From positions 1-64,000 of the forward strand of contig NZ_JAUYUS010000065.1 in assembly GCF_030694575.1 (NCBI RefSeq): DNA of 64,000 nucleotides, given 5' to 3'. The translations under genes were made by a program, and so were the position numbers. The notes below the pieces were generated by a model. That model worked only from the letters and a program-made list of their open reading frames with translations. It ran no database searches and had not been told where the DNA came from. The DNA comes from Parvibaculum sp. (GTDB taxonomy: Bacteria; Pseudomonadota; Alphaproteobacteria; Parvibaculales; Parvibaculaceae). Numbering within the stretch: the stretch's first letter is position 1; each line of letters opens with the position of its first letter. Shown piece by piece: positions 1-13,456 of the stretch.

Positions 1-1
1 C

Positions 2-2647
<2,646 letters not shown>

Positions 2648-2853
2648 TTATCTTCCCTTTCAAGCACGCTTCCGAAACGGCCGGGAATACGCGCCCCGCG
2701 TCGTCTCATGCGCCTTATCCAACGGCACAACCCTCTTCGAGGCATTGAGCCCGATCAGATATTGGCGTTGCCCGGCGGCCACACAAGGGGCAAGCTCCCG
2801 GTCAGTTTGCCGCAGAAACCTGCCGGATTCGTTACCGGCGAGCGAGGACCCTC

Positions 2854-3627
2854 ATGGGAGACAGCGCCACAATCGTCGGCCTCTACCGCTACCCGGTCAA
2901 GGGTCTCTCGCCCGAGCCGCTGGCCGAGGTAACGCTCAAGGCTGGAGAAACTTTCCCCTGGGACCGCGCCTTCGCGATCGAGAACGGCAAACACGATTTC
3001 GACCCGGCGAACCCGAAGCATTTTCCCAAGATCAAGTTCCTGATGCTGATGCGCGACGAGCGGCTGGCGGCGCTGAAGACGCATTTCGACGACGCGTCGA
3101 CGACGCTGACGGTCGCGAAGGACGGGAGCGAGGTGCTGCGCGCGAACCTCATGACGGCGGAGGGGCGCGCGGCGCTGGAGGATTTCATGCGCGGCTATAT
3201 GGAGAAGGAATTGCGCGGGCTCCCGCGCGTCGTCCATGCGCCGGGCTTCTCGCATTCGGACGCGCCGGCGAAGCTCGTCTCGATCATCAACATGGCGAGC
3301 GTGCGGGCGCTGGAGGAGAAGATCGGCGCGCATGTGAACCCGCTCCGCTTCCGCGCCAATGTCTATGTGGAGGGACTGGCGCCCTTCGCGGACCATGACT
3401 GGGTGGGACGGCGCTTCCGGATGGGAGATGCGGGGTTTCAGGGCATCCACAAGACGGTGCGCTGCGCGGCGACCAATGTCGACCCCGCGACGGCGGCGCG
3501 CGACATGGAAATTCCGGCGACCCTGATGAAGCATTGGGGCCATGCCGATCTCGGCCTCTACGCCGAAATAAAATCGCCGGGCACATTGAGGCCCGGCGAT
3601 CGTCTCGTTCTCGAAGAGCAGGTTTAG
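2854..3627 (+). CDS. MOSC domain protein
   Basis: A 257-residue protein with an N-terminal MOSC beta-barrel-like region (starts GLYRYPVKGLSPE, typical of the family) and a C-terminal MOSC domain (about 110-255) containing the family cysteine in the KTVRCAATNVDP stretch. MOSC proteins are pyranopterin/molybdenum-cofactor or sulfur-carrier related; the substrate of this one cannot be read from sequence. A GAGGA ribosome site sits a few bases before the ATG. It is divergent from clpB and its last codons overlap the convergent DUF4167 gene by 4 nt. Its final 50 nt contain a perfect 9-bp inverted repeat (3573-3581 with 3592-3600), which could help end transcription between the convergent genes. 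Confidence 0.85.
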   Translation: MGDSATIVGLYRYPVKGLSPEPLAEVTLKAGETFPWDRAFAIENGKHDFDPANPKHFPKIKFLMLMRDERLAALKTHFDDASTTLTVAKDGSEVLRANLMTAEGRAALEDFMRGYMEKELRGLPRVVHAPGFSHSDAPAKLVSIINMASVRALEEKIGAHVNPLRFRANVYVEGLAPFADHDWVGRRFRMGDAGFQGIHKTVRCAATNVDPATAARDMEIPATLMKHWGHADLGLYAEIKSPGTLRPGDRLVLEEQV

Positions 3628-4343
3628 TCGGCGCTGTCGACGACGGGCGCCGATTCGGCGCGCGGCGCGGCATCGCTGCGTTCACCGCCCGCCGCATCGC
3701 TGCGCGGACGGCGGCGGCGGTTCTGGCGGCGGCGCGGCTGGCCCTCGCCCTGCTCGCCACCCTGACCGGCCGGCTGACCTTCGCCCTGACCGCTCGCCTG
3801 CATGGCGGCGCTGTCCGCGGCTTCGTCGTCCATATCGCTCTCGGCATTTTCGGGCCGGTCGTCGCGGCGGCCGTTCATCTGGCCGCCATTGTTGTTCTGA
3901 TGGTTCTGGCCGCCACCATTGTTGTTCTGGTTCGGGCCGCCGTTCTGGCGCGACTGGCCTTCCTGCTGATGCCAGGGCTGGCCGGGATGACGCGGCTGCG
4001 GACCGTCGGGCGTGTAATCGCCCTCGTTCTCGCTCTCCTCGTCTTCGTCGGGCCGGTAGCCGAGGCTGCTCTGCTGGCGCTGCTGGCCTTCCTGGCCCTG
4101 CTGCGTGGCCATGAGAAGCCGGTAATAGTGCTCAGCGTGCTGATAGTAGTTTTCCGCCGTTACGCGGTCACCCGCCGAGATCGCGTCGCGCGCGAGCTGC
4201 TGGTACTTCTCGCAGACAGTCGCCGCGGTACCGCGGACCTTCACGTCGGGACCGTTGCTGTCGTAAGCCCGGTTGGCCGAATGCTGCTGCGGCTTGCGGC
4301 CGCGTCCACGAGAGCGCTTGGAGTTGTTTTGCCCCTGCCTCAT
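3624..4343 (-). CDS. DUF4167 domain protein with disordered Asn/Gln/Gly-rich tail
   Basis: The first ~90 residues form the DUF4167 domain seen widely in alphaproteobacteria: a basic start (RGRGRKPQQHS) followed by a helical stretch with AENYYQHAEHYYR. Residues ~90-239 are low-complexity: Asn/Gln/Gly runs, then alternating acidic and Arg-rich blocks (RRRQNRRRRPR). This composition suggests a nucleic-acid-binding or condensate-forming protein, but that is inference; family function is unknown to me. It sits between prmC and clpB, the usual neighbourhood for this family, and its 3' end overlaps the MOSC gene by 4 nt. Confidence 0.85.
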   Translation of the reverse strand: MRQGQNNSKRSRGRGRKPQQHSANRAYDSNGPDVKVRGTAATVCEKYQQLARDAISAGDRVTAENYYQHAEHYYRLLMATQQGQEGQQRQQSSLGYRPDEDEESENEGDYTPDGPQPRHPGQPWHQQEGQSRQNGGPNQNNNGGGQNHQNNNGGQMNGRRDDRPENAESDMDDEAADSAAMQASGQGEGQPAGQGGEQGEGQPRRRQNRRRRPRSDAAGGERSDAAPRAESAPVVDSAD

Positions 4344-4825
4344 ATCGTCTGATTTCTCGCTACTGGTTCAACTGTAATTCGGTGTGAACTCTGTCCTAGA
4401 GATAGATGCGAGCGCTTTCGTCCAAAGTCGATTGCGCTCTTCTTCGCGCGGTCGGCGTGTTACACACACAGCCGCCGATCCAGCTTCGCGGGAAGACATA
4501 GAGAGGTCTTTTCGCGAGATGGACTTCACCAGCACACAGATTCGCCGTCCATCAGGGACCGGTCATTCGGATGCTAAGAAGTTCCGATCCCATACCGCGC
4601 CCGACCAGCCCGGCGCTTCGATATGCGATCTAAAATGCGGGGCCGCCTTCAGCACCTTCCGAACCCGGCCCGGACGGCATCTGACTGCCCGGACTGTCGT
4701 CCCTGTTTTTCGGAGGACGGGGTTCGAGGAGCGAGGCGTATTCACCCGGCTCGTTTTCCCTAACCGAAACCTAGTACCTGACAGCCCGGATTCCAAACGA
4801 TTTCTGCCTTCCGGAACCCGGAAAA
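4344..4825. other. 482-bp intergenic region, no gene recognised
   Basis: Between the DUF4167 gene and prmC. Open frames crossing it on both strands translate to compositionally implausible protein and are not supported. The part next to position 4344 must hold the DUF4167 promoter. A small perfect hairpin (TTCCGG, 3-nt loop, CCGGAA at 4809-4823) lies right after the prmC stop on the minus strand and could be a weak terminator, though no T tract follows. I see no tRNA or known RNA fold; a small RNA cannot be excluded by eye. Confidence 0.5.
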
Positions 4826-5676
4826 TCATCGTCGTGGCAGGCCTGCAACGAGCGCCCGGGGCGTGCCCGAAAGGTCCGGAACGATGCGCAACACGGGGCA
4901 ACCCGCCGCTTCGAAGATATCGCGTACCGCCGCCGCCTGCCCCTGGCCGAGTTCGACGACGGCAACCCCCTCCTGCGTCAAAGTGTCCGGGAGCGCGGCC
5001 GCAATGGCGCGATAGGCATCGAGCCCGTCGGCGCCGCCATCGAGCGCGAGCAGCGGATCGTACTCGCGCACGTCCCGATCGAGCCCGGCAATCTCGCCGC
5101 TCGCGATATAGGGCGGGTTCGAGATGACGAGATCGAATTTTTCCGAAAGCCCCGCCGCCCACGAAGCCTGACGGAAGACGGCGCGGCCGGCGAGACCGAG
5201 CCGCGCGGCGTTCTCCCGTGCAACCTCAAGCGCCGCTTCGGAAATATCGACGCCGGTGCCGCTCGCATCCTGCCGCTCGTGGAGAAGCGTGAGCAGCAGG
5301 CAGCCCGTGCCGGTGCCGAGATCGAGCAGGCGCGGCTGCACGACGGATTCGAGAAGTTTCAGCGACGTCTCGATCAGCGTCTCGCTGTCCGGCCTCGGAT
5401 CGAGCGTCGCCGCCGTGACGGCGAAGGCGAGGCCCCAGAATTCGCGGATGCCGAGAATGCGCGATACCGGCTCGCGGGCGAGCCGGCGGCGCTCGAACGC
5501 GGCGAGGCGCTCTTCCTCCTCCGCCGTCATCGGCGTGCCGGGCTCCCGGATCATCTCGATGCCGGAGGCGCCTGTGACGGCCTGCACGAGCAGACGCGCA
5601 TCGAGCTCCGGCGTCGGCAGACCCGCCTGCTTCAGGCGCCAGCCGAGCATTCGCATCGCATGATCGCGGCTCGCCG

Positions 5677-5680
<4 letters not shown>
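4826..5680 (-). CDS. prmC: Release factor glutamine methyltransferase PrmC
   Basis: Methylates the glutamine of the GGQ motif in peptide-chain release factors, using S-adenosylmethionine. The 284-residue product has the N-terminal helical substrate domain (about 1-85), the SAM-binding motif DLGTGTG at 120-126 and the catalytic NPPY at 188-191. Its ATG overlaps the stop of prfA by 4 nt, so the enzyme is translationally coupled to its own substrate, RF1. Length and motifs are normal for the HemK/PrmC family. Confidence 0.97.
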
Positions 5681-6744
<1,064 letters not shown>

Positions 6745-6804
6745 GTGACTTCGGTCTCGGGGAAAAGGATTGAACGCGGGCGGAAGGATTTCGATCCAGC
6801 CTCG

Positions 6805-7956
6805 CTAATCCCCGGCAAGCGCGCGCGGCTCGAGCGCCGCTTCCGCAGCTTCCTTCGCCGCTTCGATTTCCTTCGCCTTCTCCTCGACGAGCGAAACGAG
6901 ATGCTCGACGATTTCCTCGTTCCTGATCTTGTGGTCGGTGAGACCCGCGAGATAGACCATGCCGGAACCGGCGCCGCCGCCGGTGAAACCGATATCCGTC
7001 TGCTCCGCCTCGCCCGGCCCGTTGACGACGCAGCCGATGACCGAGAGCGTGAGCGGCGTCGCGATATGCGCGAGGCGCTCTTCGAGAATCTTCACCGTCT
7101 CGATGACGTTGAAGCCCTGACGCGCGCAGGACGGGCAGGAAATGATGGTGACGCCGCGATGGCGCAGCCCGAGCGACTTCAATATGTCGAAGCCGACTTT
7201 CACTTCTTCCACCGGATCGGCGGAGAGCGAGACGCGGATCGTGTCGCCGATGCCGCCCCAGAGCAGCATGCCGAGGCCGATGGAGGATTTGATCGTGCCG
7301 GTCATCAGGCCGCCGGCTTCCGTCACGCCGATATGGAGCGGGCAATCGATGGCGTCGGCAAGTTGCTGATAGGCGGCGACCGTGAGGAAGGGGTCTGACG
7401 CCTTCACGCTGATCTTGAATTCGTGGAAATCGTGATCCTGCAGGATACGCGCGTGATCGAGCGCGCTTTCGACCATCGCCTCCGGGCAGGGCTCGCCGTA
7501 TTTTTCCAGAAGGTCGCGTTCGAGCGACCCGGCATTGACGCCGATACGCATGGAGACGCCGTGATCCTTCGCGGCCTGCACGACTTCCTTCACCCGCGCC
7601 GCCGAGCCGATATTGCCCGGATTGATGCGGAGGCACGCGGCGCCCGCCTCCGCCGCCTCGATGGCGCGTCGGTAATGGAAATGGATGTCGGCGACGATCG
7701 GGATCTTCGTCTCGCGGACGATGTCCTTCAGCGCCTTCGTGGAATCTTCGTCCGGGCAGGAGACGCGGACGATGTCGCAGCCCGCCTCCTCGATGCGCCT
7801 GATCTGCTCGATGGTGGCTTTCGCATCCGAGGTGAGCGTGTTCGTCATCGTCTGGACGGAAATCGGCGCATCGCCGCCCACGGCCACGGACCCCACATGG
7901 ATCTGCCGGCTCGGTCTGCGCATGATGTCGCGCCAGGGTCTGATGCTGCTGCTCAT
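6805..7956 (-). CDS. ispG: 4-hydroxy-3-methylbut-2-en-1-yl diphosphate synthase (flavodoxin/ferredoxin)
   Basis: Reductive step of the MEP isoprenoid pathway, turning the cyclic diphosphate MEcPP into HMBPP with a [4Fe-4S] cluster. The 383-residue protein is the short bacterial form: TIM barrel starting with the QTMTNT motif, then the iron-sulfur domain with cysteines in [10 protein letters not shown] and GCVVNGPGE. It lies between the RodZ-like gene and prfA on the minus strand. A further in-frame ATG 12 codons in (MRRPSR...) is possible, but the longer start is kept because family members have a short polar N-terminus. Confidence 0.97.
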   Translation of the reverse strand: MSSSIRPWRDIMRRPSRQIHVGSVAVGGDAPISVQTMTNTLTSDAKATIEQIRRIEEAGCDIVRVSCPDEDSTKALKDIVRETKIPIVADIHFHYRRAIEAAEAGAACLRINPGNIGSAARVKEVVQAAKDHGVSMRIGVNAGSLERDLLEKYGEPCPEAMVESALDHARILQDHDFHEFKISVKASDPFLTVAAYQQLADAIDCPLHIGVTEAGGLMTGTIKSSIGLGMLLWGGIGDTIRVSLSADPVEEVKVGFDILKSLGLRHRGVTIISCPSCARQGFNVIETVKILEERLAHIATPLTLSVIGCVVNGPGEAEQTDIGFTGGGAGSGMVYLAGLTDHKIRNEEIVEHLVSLVEEKAKEIEAAKEAAEAALEPRALAGD

Positions 7957-8295
7957 TTTCTCGGTCGGTTCTCACACGCGCCGCGCGGCATGTGGCTCAC
8001 ACGGGGGACGAGGCTTCCGGGCGCGGCTTCAATGAACCGCACCATCCTGCCTTCTCATAGCAGAAATATGGCGCCGACGCATATTTCCCACGTTTCGCGG
8101 GCGTGGACGGCTTCCGCTCTGCCACCCTCCCCCTGTGGGAGGGTCGAAAAATTCGAGCAAAGCGAAGAATTTTTCGGGGAGGGGTGACTCCTTGCCACAC
8201 GGATTATCCGTCACCCGGGTCATGTGCGCTTACCCCTCCCCAAACGGTCTTCGACCGTTTGACCCTCCCATAGGGGGAGGGTGGAAGGAGAAAGA
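7957..8295. other. 339-bp intergenic region dominated by a nested palindrome
   Basis: Lies between ispG and the RodZ-like gene (both minus strand). Positions 8122-8284 are taken up by the nested inverted repeat described separately. The ispG-proximal ~160 bp (7957-8121) presumably carries the ispG promoter; I could not assign clear -35/-10 boxes. No protein-coding frame here is credible. Confidence 0.6.
8122..8284. repeat. Composite palindromic intergenic element with two hairpin arms
   Basis: Outer arms of 24 nt (8122-8145 and 8261-8284) are complementary with a single mismatch; each arm is itself a CCCTCCC/GGGAGGG mini-hairpin. Inside, GGGGAGGGGT (8176-8185) pairs perfectly with ACCCCTCCCC (8232-8241). 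Between arm and inner block on each side sits a different hairpin: 8146-8175 (stem GAAAAATTC/GAATTTTTC) and 8242-8260 (stem AAACGGTC, 3-nt loop, GACCGTTT). The whole can fold as a cruciform with side arms. It looks like two REP-type units in inverted orientation. G/C-rich arms bracketing an A/T-rich hairpin are unlike the flanking genes. Confidence 0.85.
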
Positions 8296-9384
8296 TTATT
8301 CGACCGTGAGGATTTCACCCTGCACGGCGGCTTCCGCCGGCTTCGGCATGGAGGCCAGAAGATCGGCGTGATCCAGCGATTTGCCGGTCAGGACCAGCGT
8401 GGGCGGACCGGCGAGGCCGAGCGACTGGCCGTCGACCATGATTTCGAAGGCGCTGGCGTCGCGCGCGACCAGAATGACGCCCGGGCGAGACGGCGCGCGG
8501 TAGCTGTCGCCGGCATTGAAGGTCTGCTCGATGAGTACCTGCCCGGTGCCGTCCTCGACGCGCATCCAGGCGCCGGCCCGGCGGGCACGCACGACGACGC
8601 GGCCGTCGACATTTTCGGCGCCGTAGGGCGTGCCTTCGGGCAGCGGCGGCAATTCCGTCGTGGCGGCTTCCTCAAGCGCGGCCATGTCGACCTCGCCTGT
8701 GCCCTCAAGGGGGAGCCCTTCGGCGTCGACCGCCGCGGGCGCGGGGGCCGGCTCGTAGATCGATTGCGGCGCGAGGCCCGGGATGCGCACGACCGGCACG
8801 GCATCGGCGCTCGGGGTGGCGGCGGACGCACTGTCGCCGCGCGCGCCGGCGGGCGTCTGCGCTTCTTCGGCGGCGGGCGCCGGCGCGGGGGCCGCGACAC
8901 GGGCGCTCATCATTTCATCGGTGGATTTCGTCAGCAGCCAGCCGCCATAGGCGCCCGCCGCGACGACGAGCGCGACGATGAGGGCCGTGCCCTTGGGCAG
9001 GCGGCGCTCCTCGGCGGCGTCCGGGAAGTTGAGTTCCGACGCCGCTGCTTCCAGGGCATCGAGTTCGGCCTTGTAGCGCGCCACGACGTGGCGGCTGTCG
9101 AGGCCGAGATATTCCGCATAGGAACGAACGAAGCCGACGGCATAGGCGCGGGCGGGCAGCGCGTCGTGGCGGCCTTCCTCAAGCGCTTCGAGCTGATCGC
9201 GGCGAATGCGCAAGGCCTGCGCGATGCTGCGAACATCCTCGCCCCGGCGCAGCCGCGCGGCGCGCAGATCCGCGCCGACGGACTCCGCCTCGACGGAAAC
9301 TTCGTTTGTGATGTCGCGCAGATGCAGCCGCCGACGAGGCTCCGACCCATCGTTTCCGGTCGGCAGCATAGTGACTTTGTTCAT
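8296..9384 (-). CDS. RodZ-like helix-turn-helix membrane protein (DUF4115)
   Basis: A 362-residue single-pass inner-membrane protein. Residues ~35-100 are an HTH_25-type helix-turn-helix (GADLRAARLRRGEDVRSIA onward), ~145-165 a single membrane segment (TALIVALVVAAGAYGGWLL), followed by an Ala/Pro-rich linker and a C-terminal DUF4115 domain (about 265-350). This is the architecture of RodZ, which binds MreB through the cytoplasmic domain and supports rod shape. The symbol is withheld because alphaproteobacterial members are divergent. It is upstream of ispG in the same direction, a linkage also seen in gammaproteobacteria (rodZ-ispG). Confidence 0.85.
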   Translation of the reverse strand: MNKVTMLPTGNDGSEPRRRLHLRDITNEVSVEAESVGADLRAARLRRGEDVRSIAQALRIRRDQLEALEEGRHDALPARAYAVGFVRSYAEYLGLDSRHVVARYKAELDALEAAASELNFPDAAEERRLPKGTALIVALVVAAGAYGGWLLTKSTDEMMSARVAAPAPAPAAEEAQTPAGARGDSASAATPSADAVPVVRIPGLAPQSIYEPAPAPAAVDAEGLPLEGTGEVDMAALEEAATTELPPLPEGTPYGAENVDGRVVVRARRAGAWMRVEDGTGQVLIEQTFNAGDSYRAPSRPGVILVARDASAFEIMVDGQSLGLAGPPTLVLTGKSLDHADLLASMPKPAEAAVQGEILTVE

Positions 9385-9649
9385 TTCTCCGGGCTCTTCC
9401 CGAGCTGAGCCATCTCAATCCGCGTAGTTTTGATGCCTGTTCGGCCCCACGAATTGCCATGGACGTTTCAAAACGCGACAGCCGCACCCCCGCGAGCAGG
9501 CCTCCGCATATCGCCCAATGCATCTGAGAACCCAGAATAGAACAAAAGTCTTGACAAATCGCAACCGGAGATTGCTCCAAACCTATCATTATCAAGGTAT
9601 TTTTAAGGTTCCATTCAGCGGGAACGGGAGCGGGGTCCCGCGCGGCGCT

Positions 9650-11917
9650 TCAGACGGCGACGCCATGCTCTTCGGCAAAGGCGGCGAGATGCGCGCGGAC
9701 GCTTCTGTCCGGGAGCCCGTAAAGACCGGCCATGAAGGCTTCAAGGCGGCCCACATCGAGCGAGCGGACCATCATCTTGACCGGACCGACGGCGGCCGGC
9801 GACATGGAAACCCGCCGCAGCCCCAGCCCGACCAGCGCCATGGCCTCGAGCGGCCTGCCCGACATCTCGCCGCAGAGCGTGAGCGGCGTCTTGTGTTCGT
9901 CGCATTTGACGACGATGTGACGCAGGAAGCTGAGGACGGCGGGGCTGAGGAAATCGTAACGCGTGGCGACGCGGGGATTGCCCCGGTCGGACGCGAACAG
10001 GAACTGAAGAAGATCGTTCGAGCCGATCGACACGAAGTCGACCAGCGGCAGGAGCGCGTCGAGCTGCCAGGCGAGCGAGGGCACTTCGAGCATGGTGCCG
10101 ATTTCGAGCGAGGCGGGCCTCTCCTTGCCGAACTTGTCGAGCCGGGCGAGTTCCTTGTCGACCAGGGCGCGGGCGCGGGAATATTCGGCGACCTCCGCCA
10201 CCATCGGGAACATGATGCGCAGCGACCGGCCCGCCGCCGCTGTCAGCAGCGCGCGCACCTGGTGGCGCAGCAGCGCCGGACGGTCGAGGCTGATGCGGAT
10301 CGCCCGCCAGCCGAGCGCCGGGTTCTCTTCCTTGAGCGCGGCGAGGTTCATGTAGGGCAGCATCTTGTCGCCGCCGATGTCGAGCGTGCGGAAGACGGCC
10401 GGCTTGTCGCCTGCCGCGTCGAGCACGGCGCGGTAGAGCTCGATCTGCTCGCGCAGCGACGGCAGCGTCGAGGCGATCATGAACTGCAGCTCGGTGCGGA
10501 AGAGGCCAATGCCGTGGGCGCCCGCCTCTTCGAGATGCGGCAGGTCGACCTGCAGGCCGGCATTCACGTAGAGCGCAACGTCGTGGCCGTCGAGCGTGAC
10601 CGACGGCTCGCCCCGGATTTCCTTGTACTGTTCCTGCTTGCGGGCGCGGAAGCGGGCCTTCTCCGAATAGGAGGCGATGACTTCCTGCGACGGACGGATA
10701 TAGATCTCGCCCGTGTCGCCGTCGACGATGATGGCGTCGCCCGGCTCGATATTCTCGAGAATGTCCTCGGCGCGGCCGACGGTGGCGATGCCGAAGGCGC
10801 GCGCGACGATGGAGACATGCGCGTTGGGCGCGCCGTCCTCGAGCACGAGACCCCGGAGCCGGCTCTTGTCGTAGTCGAGCAGTTCGGCCGGGCCCATGTT
10901 GCGGGCGATGATGATGGCATCGCTCGGCAGGTTCGCCGACAGCGAGGCGAGCGTGACGCCGGTGAGCTGGCGGAGCAGCCGGTTCGCGAGATCGTCGAAA
11001 TCGTGCAGCCGGTCGCGGATATAGGGGTCGGCCGCGCGCTGGAGCCGGGCGCGCGTGTCGTTCTGCACGCGCTCGACGGCGGCTTCGGCGGTCAGACCCG
11101 TCTTCACCGCCTCGAGCATCCGCTGCAGCCAGCCGCGGTCATTGGCGAACATGCGATAGGCCTGCAGCACCTCCCGGTGCTCGCCCGCATGGGAGAGGTC
11201 TTCCGTCTCCAGCATGTCGTCGATGGAGCCCCGGAGCGCATAGACCGCCTGTTCGAGGCGCTTCAGTTCAAGCTCGGTATCCTCGGCGATCAGCTTCGTC
11301 ACATGGACGCGCGGCTCGTGGAGCACGGCATGGCCGAGCGCGATGCCTTCCGAGAAGGAGGCGCCGACGATATGGACGGAGGTCGGCCGCCCGAGCAGGC
11401 GCTCTTCCTGCTGCTCGGTGACGAGATCGGCGGCGGCGACGACTTCGGCGAGCACCATCGCGACCGTCTGCAGCGCCTCGACTTCTTCTTCCGTGTAATG
11501 CCGCTTGGTGCGGTTCTGCACGACCAGCACGCCAACGACCTTGCCGCTCCGGAGGATCGGCACGCCCATCAGCGACTTGTAGATTTCTTCGCCCGTTTCC
11601 GGCCGGTAGGCGAAGCCGGGATGCGACTGCGCGTCGGCGAGGTTGAGGGGCCGCGCATGGGCGGCGATGTCGCCGACGAGACCTTCGCCGACCTTCAGCC
11701 GCGTCGCATGGACGGCCGTCGGCTTCAGGCCTTCGGTGGCCGACAGCTCAAGCTCGCGCGCGCCGTTCATGAGATAGGCCGAGCAGACTTCCGCGACCAT
11801 GTTGGAGGCGATCAGCACGACGATCTTGTCGAGCCGCTTCTGCGCGCTCTCCGGCTCCGCCATGACCTCGCGCAGCCTCCGGAGCAGAATGCGCGGACCA
11901 CCCACGGAGCCCGGCAT
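9650..11917 (-). CDS. ptsP: PEP-protein phosphotransferase of the nitrogen PTS (EI-Ntr)
   Basis: First enzyme of the regulatory PTS-Ntr chain: takes phosphate from phosphoenolpyruvate and passes it to NPr. The 755-residue protein has an N-terminal GAF sensor domain (about 20-165), the PEP-utiliser N domain, the phosphohistidine swivel segment (APNAHVSIVARA, with His) and the C-terminal PEP-binding barrel with the LCGEMSG cysteine motif. The GAF domain distinguishes EI-Ntr from the sugar EI and usually senses glutamine/2-oxoglutarate. It lies 59 nt downstream of lysC, the usual alphaproteobacterial pairing. Confidence 0.96.
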   Translation of the reverse strand: MPGSVGGPRILLRRLREVMAEPESAQKRLDKIVVLIASNMVAEVCSAYLMNGARELELSATEGLKPTAVHATRLKVGEGLVGDIAAHARPLNLADAQSHPGFAYRPETGEEIYKSLMGVPILRSGKVVGVLVVQNRTKRHYTEEEVEALQTVAMVLAEVVAAADLVTEQQEERLLGRPTSVHIVGASFSEGIALGHAVLHEPRVHVTKLIAEDTELELKRLEQAVYALRGSIDDMLETEDLSHAGEHREVLQAYRMFANDRGWLQRMLEAVKTGLTAEAAVERVQNDTRARLQRAADPYIRDRLHDFDDLANRLLRQLTGVTLASLSANLPSDAIIIARNMGPAELLDYDKSRLRGLVLEDGAPNAHVSIVARAFGIATVGRAEDILENIEPGDAIIVDGDTGEIYIRPSQEVIASYSEKARFRARKQEQYKEIRGEPSVTLDGHDVALYVNAGLQVDLPHLEEAGAHGIGLFRTELQFMIASTLPSLREQIELYRAVLDAAGDKPAVFRTLDIGGDKMLPYMNLAALKEENPALGWRAIRISLDRPALLRHQVRALLTAAAGRSLRIMFPMVAEVAEYSRARALVDKELARLDKFGKERPASLEIGTMLEVPSLAWQLDALLPLVDFVSIGSNDLLQFLFASDRGNPRVATRYDFLSPAVLSFLRHIVVKCDEHKTPLTLCGEMSGRPLEAMALVGLGLRRVSMSPAAVGPVKMMVRSLDVGRLEAFMAGLYGLPDRSVRAHLAAFAEEHGVAV

Positions 11918-11976
11918 CAGACAGGATCCCGTTTGCTGCGGATATGGAAAGAGGCGAGGTTCACGAGCCCTCCCCG

Positions 11977-13236
11977 CTACTCGGCGTCGAGACCGTAAGC
12001 CGTGTGCAGCGCGCGCACGGCAAGCTCGGTGTATTCCGAAGAGATCAGCACGCTGACCTTGATCTCGGATGTCGTGATCGCCTGGATGTTGATGCCCTTT
12101 TCCGCCAGCGTCTGGAACATGGTCTTGGCGACGCCGGCATGACTGCGCATGCCGATGCCGATGATCGAGACCTTGACCACGTTCGTATCGGTCTTGACTT
12201 CCTTGCAGCCGATTTCCTTCTGCGCCTTGCGGATAACATCTTCCGCGCGGTGCAGTTCCGCCTGCGGCACGGTGAAGGTCATGTCCGTGCTTTTGCCGTC
12301 GTCCGACACGTTCTGGATGATCATGTCGACATTGATCGAGTTGTCGGCGAGCGGCCCGAACACGCGCGCGGCAACGCCCGGCTTATCCTCAACCTTGACA
12401 AGCGTCACCTTGGCTTCGTCCTTCGAGTAGGCGATGCCGCTCACGACCTGCTGTTCCACGATTTCATCCTCGTCGCAAACTAGAGTACCGGGCCCGTTGG
12501 CCCCCGCGCCATACGCGCCGAACGGGGCATCGGGCGCATCGAAGCTCGAGCGGACCTGCAGGCGCACCCGGTGAACCATAGCGAGCTCGACGGAACGGGT
12601 CTGGAGCACCTTGGCGCCGAGCGACGCCATCTCCAGCATTTCTTCGTAGCTGATCTTATCAAGCTTTCGGGCCTTCGCAACGATGCGGGGGTCCGTCGTG
12701 TAGACGCCGTCGACATCGGTGTAGATGTCGCAGAGGTCGGCGCCGATCGCCGCCGCGATGGCGACCGCGCTCGTATCCGAGCCGCCGCGCCCGAGCGTCG
12801 TGATTCTGTTATCGGGGCCGAGGCCCTGAAAACCCGCGACGACCGCGACCTGGCCCTGGGAAAGGCGGCTTATGAGCTCGGTACCGTCGATCTCCTGGAT
12901 CCGCGCCGCGCCATGCGCGCCGTCGGTGCGAATCGGTATCTGCCAGCCGAGCCATGAGCGCGCCGGTATGCCGATACGCTGGAGCTCGATGGACAGCAGC
13001 GAGACCGTGATCTGCTCACCGCTCGCGACAATGGTGTCGTATTCGCGTGCGTCATGGAGCGGCGCCGTTTCGCGCGCCCAGCTGACGAGCTGATTGGTCG
13101 TGCCGGCCATGGCCGAGACGACAACCGCCACTTCGTGGCCCGCATCCACTTCGCGCTTCACATGCTGCGCCACATTGCGGATCCGCTCGATGTCCGCCAC
13201 CGAGGTACCGCCGAATTTCATGACCAGTCTGGCCAT
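11977..13236 (-). CDS. lysC: Aspartate kinase
   Basis: Phosphorylates aspartate at the head of the lysine/threonine/methionine and diaminopimelate pathway. The 419-residue protein starts [13 protein letters not shown], where KFGGTSV is the kinase signature, has the amino-acid kinase fold to ~235, and a tandem ACT regulatory region (about 265-415) typical of lysine/threonine-feedback enzymes. An ATG four codons further upstream (13248) is also in frame; the chosen start matches the conserved N-terminus and has AGG just upstream. Divergent from ubiG, with ptsP directly downstream. Confidence 0.96.
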   Translation of the reverse strand: MARLVMKFGGTSVADIERIRNVAQHVKREVDAGHEVAVVVSAMAGTTNQLVSWARETAPLHDAREYDTIVASGEQITVSLLSIELQRIGIPARSWLGWQIPIRTDGAHGAARIQEIDGTELISRLSQGQVAVVAGFQGLGPDNRITTLGRGGSDTSAVAIAAAIGADLCDIYTDVDGVYTTDPRIVAKARKLDKISYEEMLEMASLGAKVLQTRSVELAMVHRVRLQVRSSFDAPDAPFGAYGAGANGPGTLVCDEDEIVEQQVVSGIAYSKDEAKVTLVKVEDKPGVAARVFGPLADNSINVDMIIQNVSDDGKSTDMTFTVPQAELHRAEDVIRKAQKEIGCKEVKTDTNVVKVSIIGIGMRSHAGVAKTMFQTLAEKGINIQAITTSEIKVSVLISSEYTELAVRALHTAYGLDAE

Positions 13237-13456
13237 CGCCTCATCCACATCCCTGGGCGCATGGCCCCGTCAACAATTCCCGGCGCTCTGGACCGGACCG
13301 GGCGGAACGCCCTATATCATTCCCCAGATCGAAGATGGTGTTCGAAGATGGGAGCCGGGCCGCCGGGCGCGGCCATACATACAGGCCCCCGGGCGGAGCC
13401 GCAACCGGCGCAAAATGCGGCAAAAACCCACAAAGACGCAGGGGAAGGCTGGCAAA

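Noticed and set aside
4384-5127. 247-codon open frame in the prmC-DUF4167 gap
   Set aside because: Composition is implausible and it runs antisense into prmC; region left as non-coding.
9551-9579. TTGACA box suggesting a plus-strand promoter
   Set aside because: No proper -10 at the right spacing and no plus-strand gene downstream.
9518-11998. 826-codon open frame opposite ptsP
   Set aside because: Antisense shadow of ptsP; Arg/Asp/Gly-rich, no recognisable domain.
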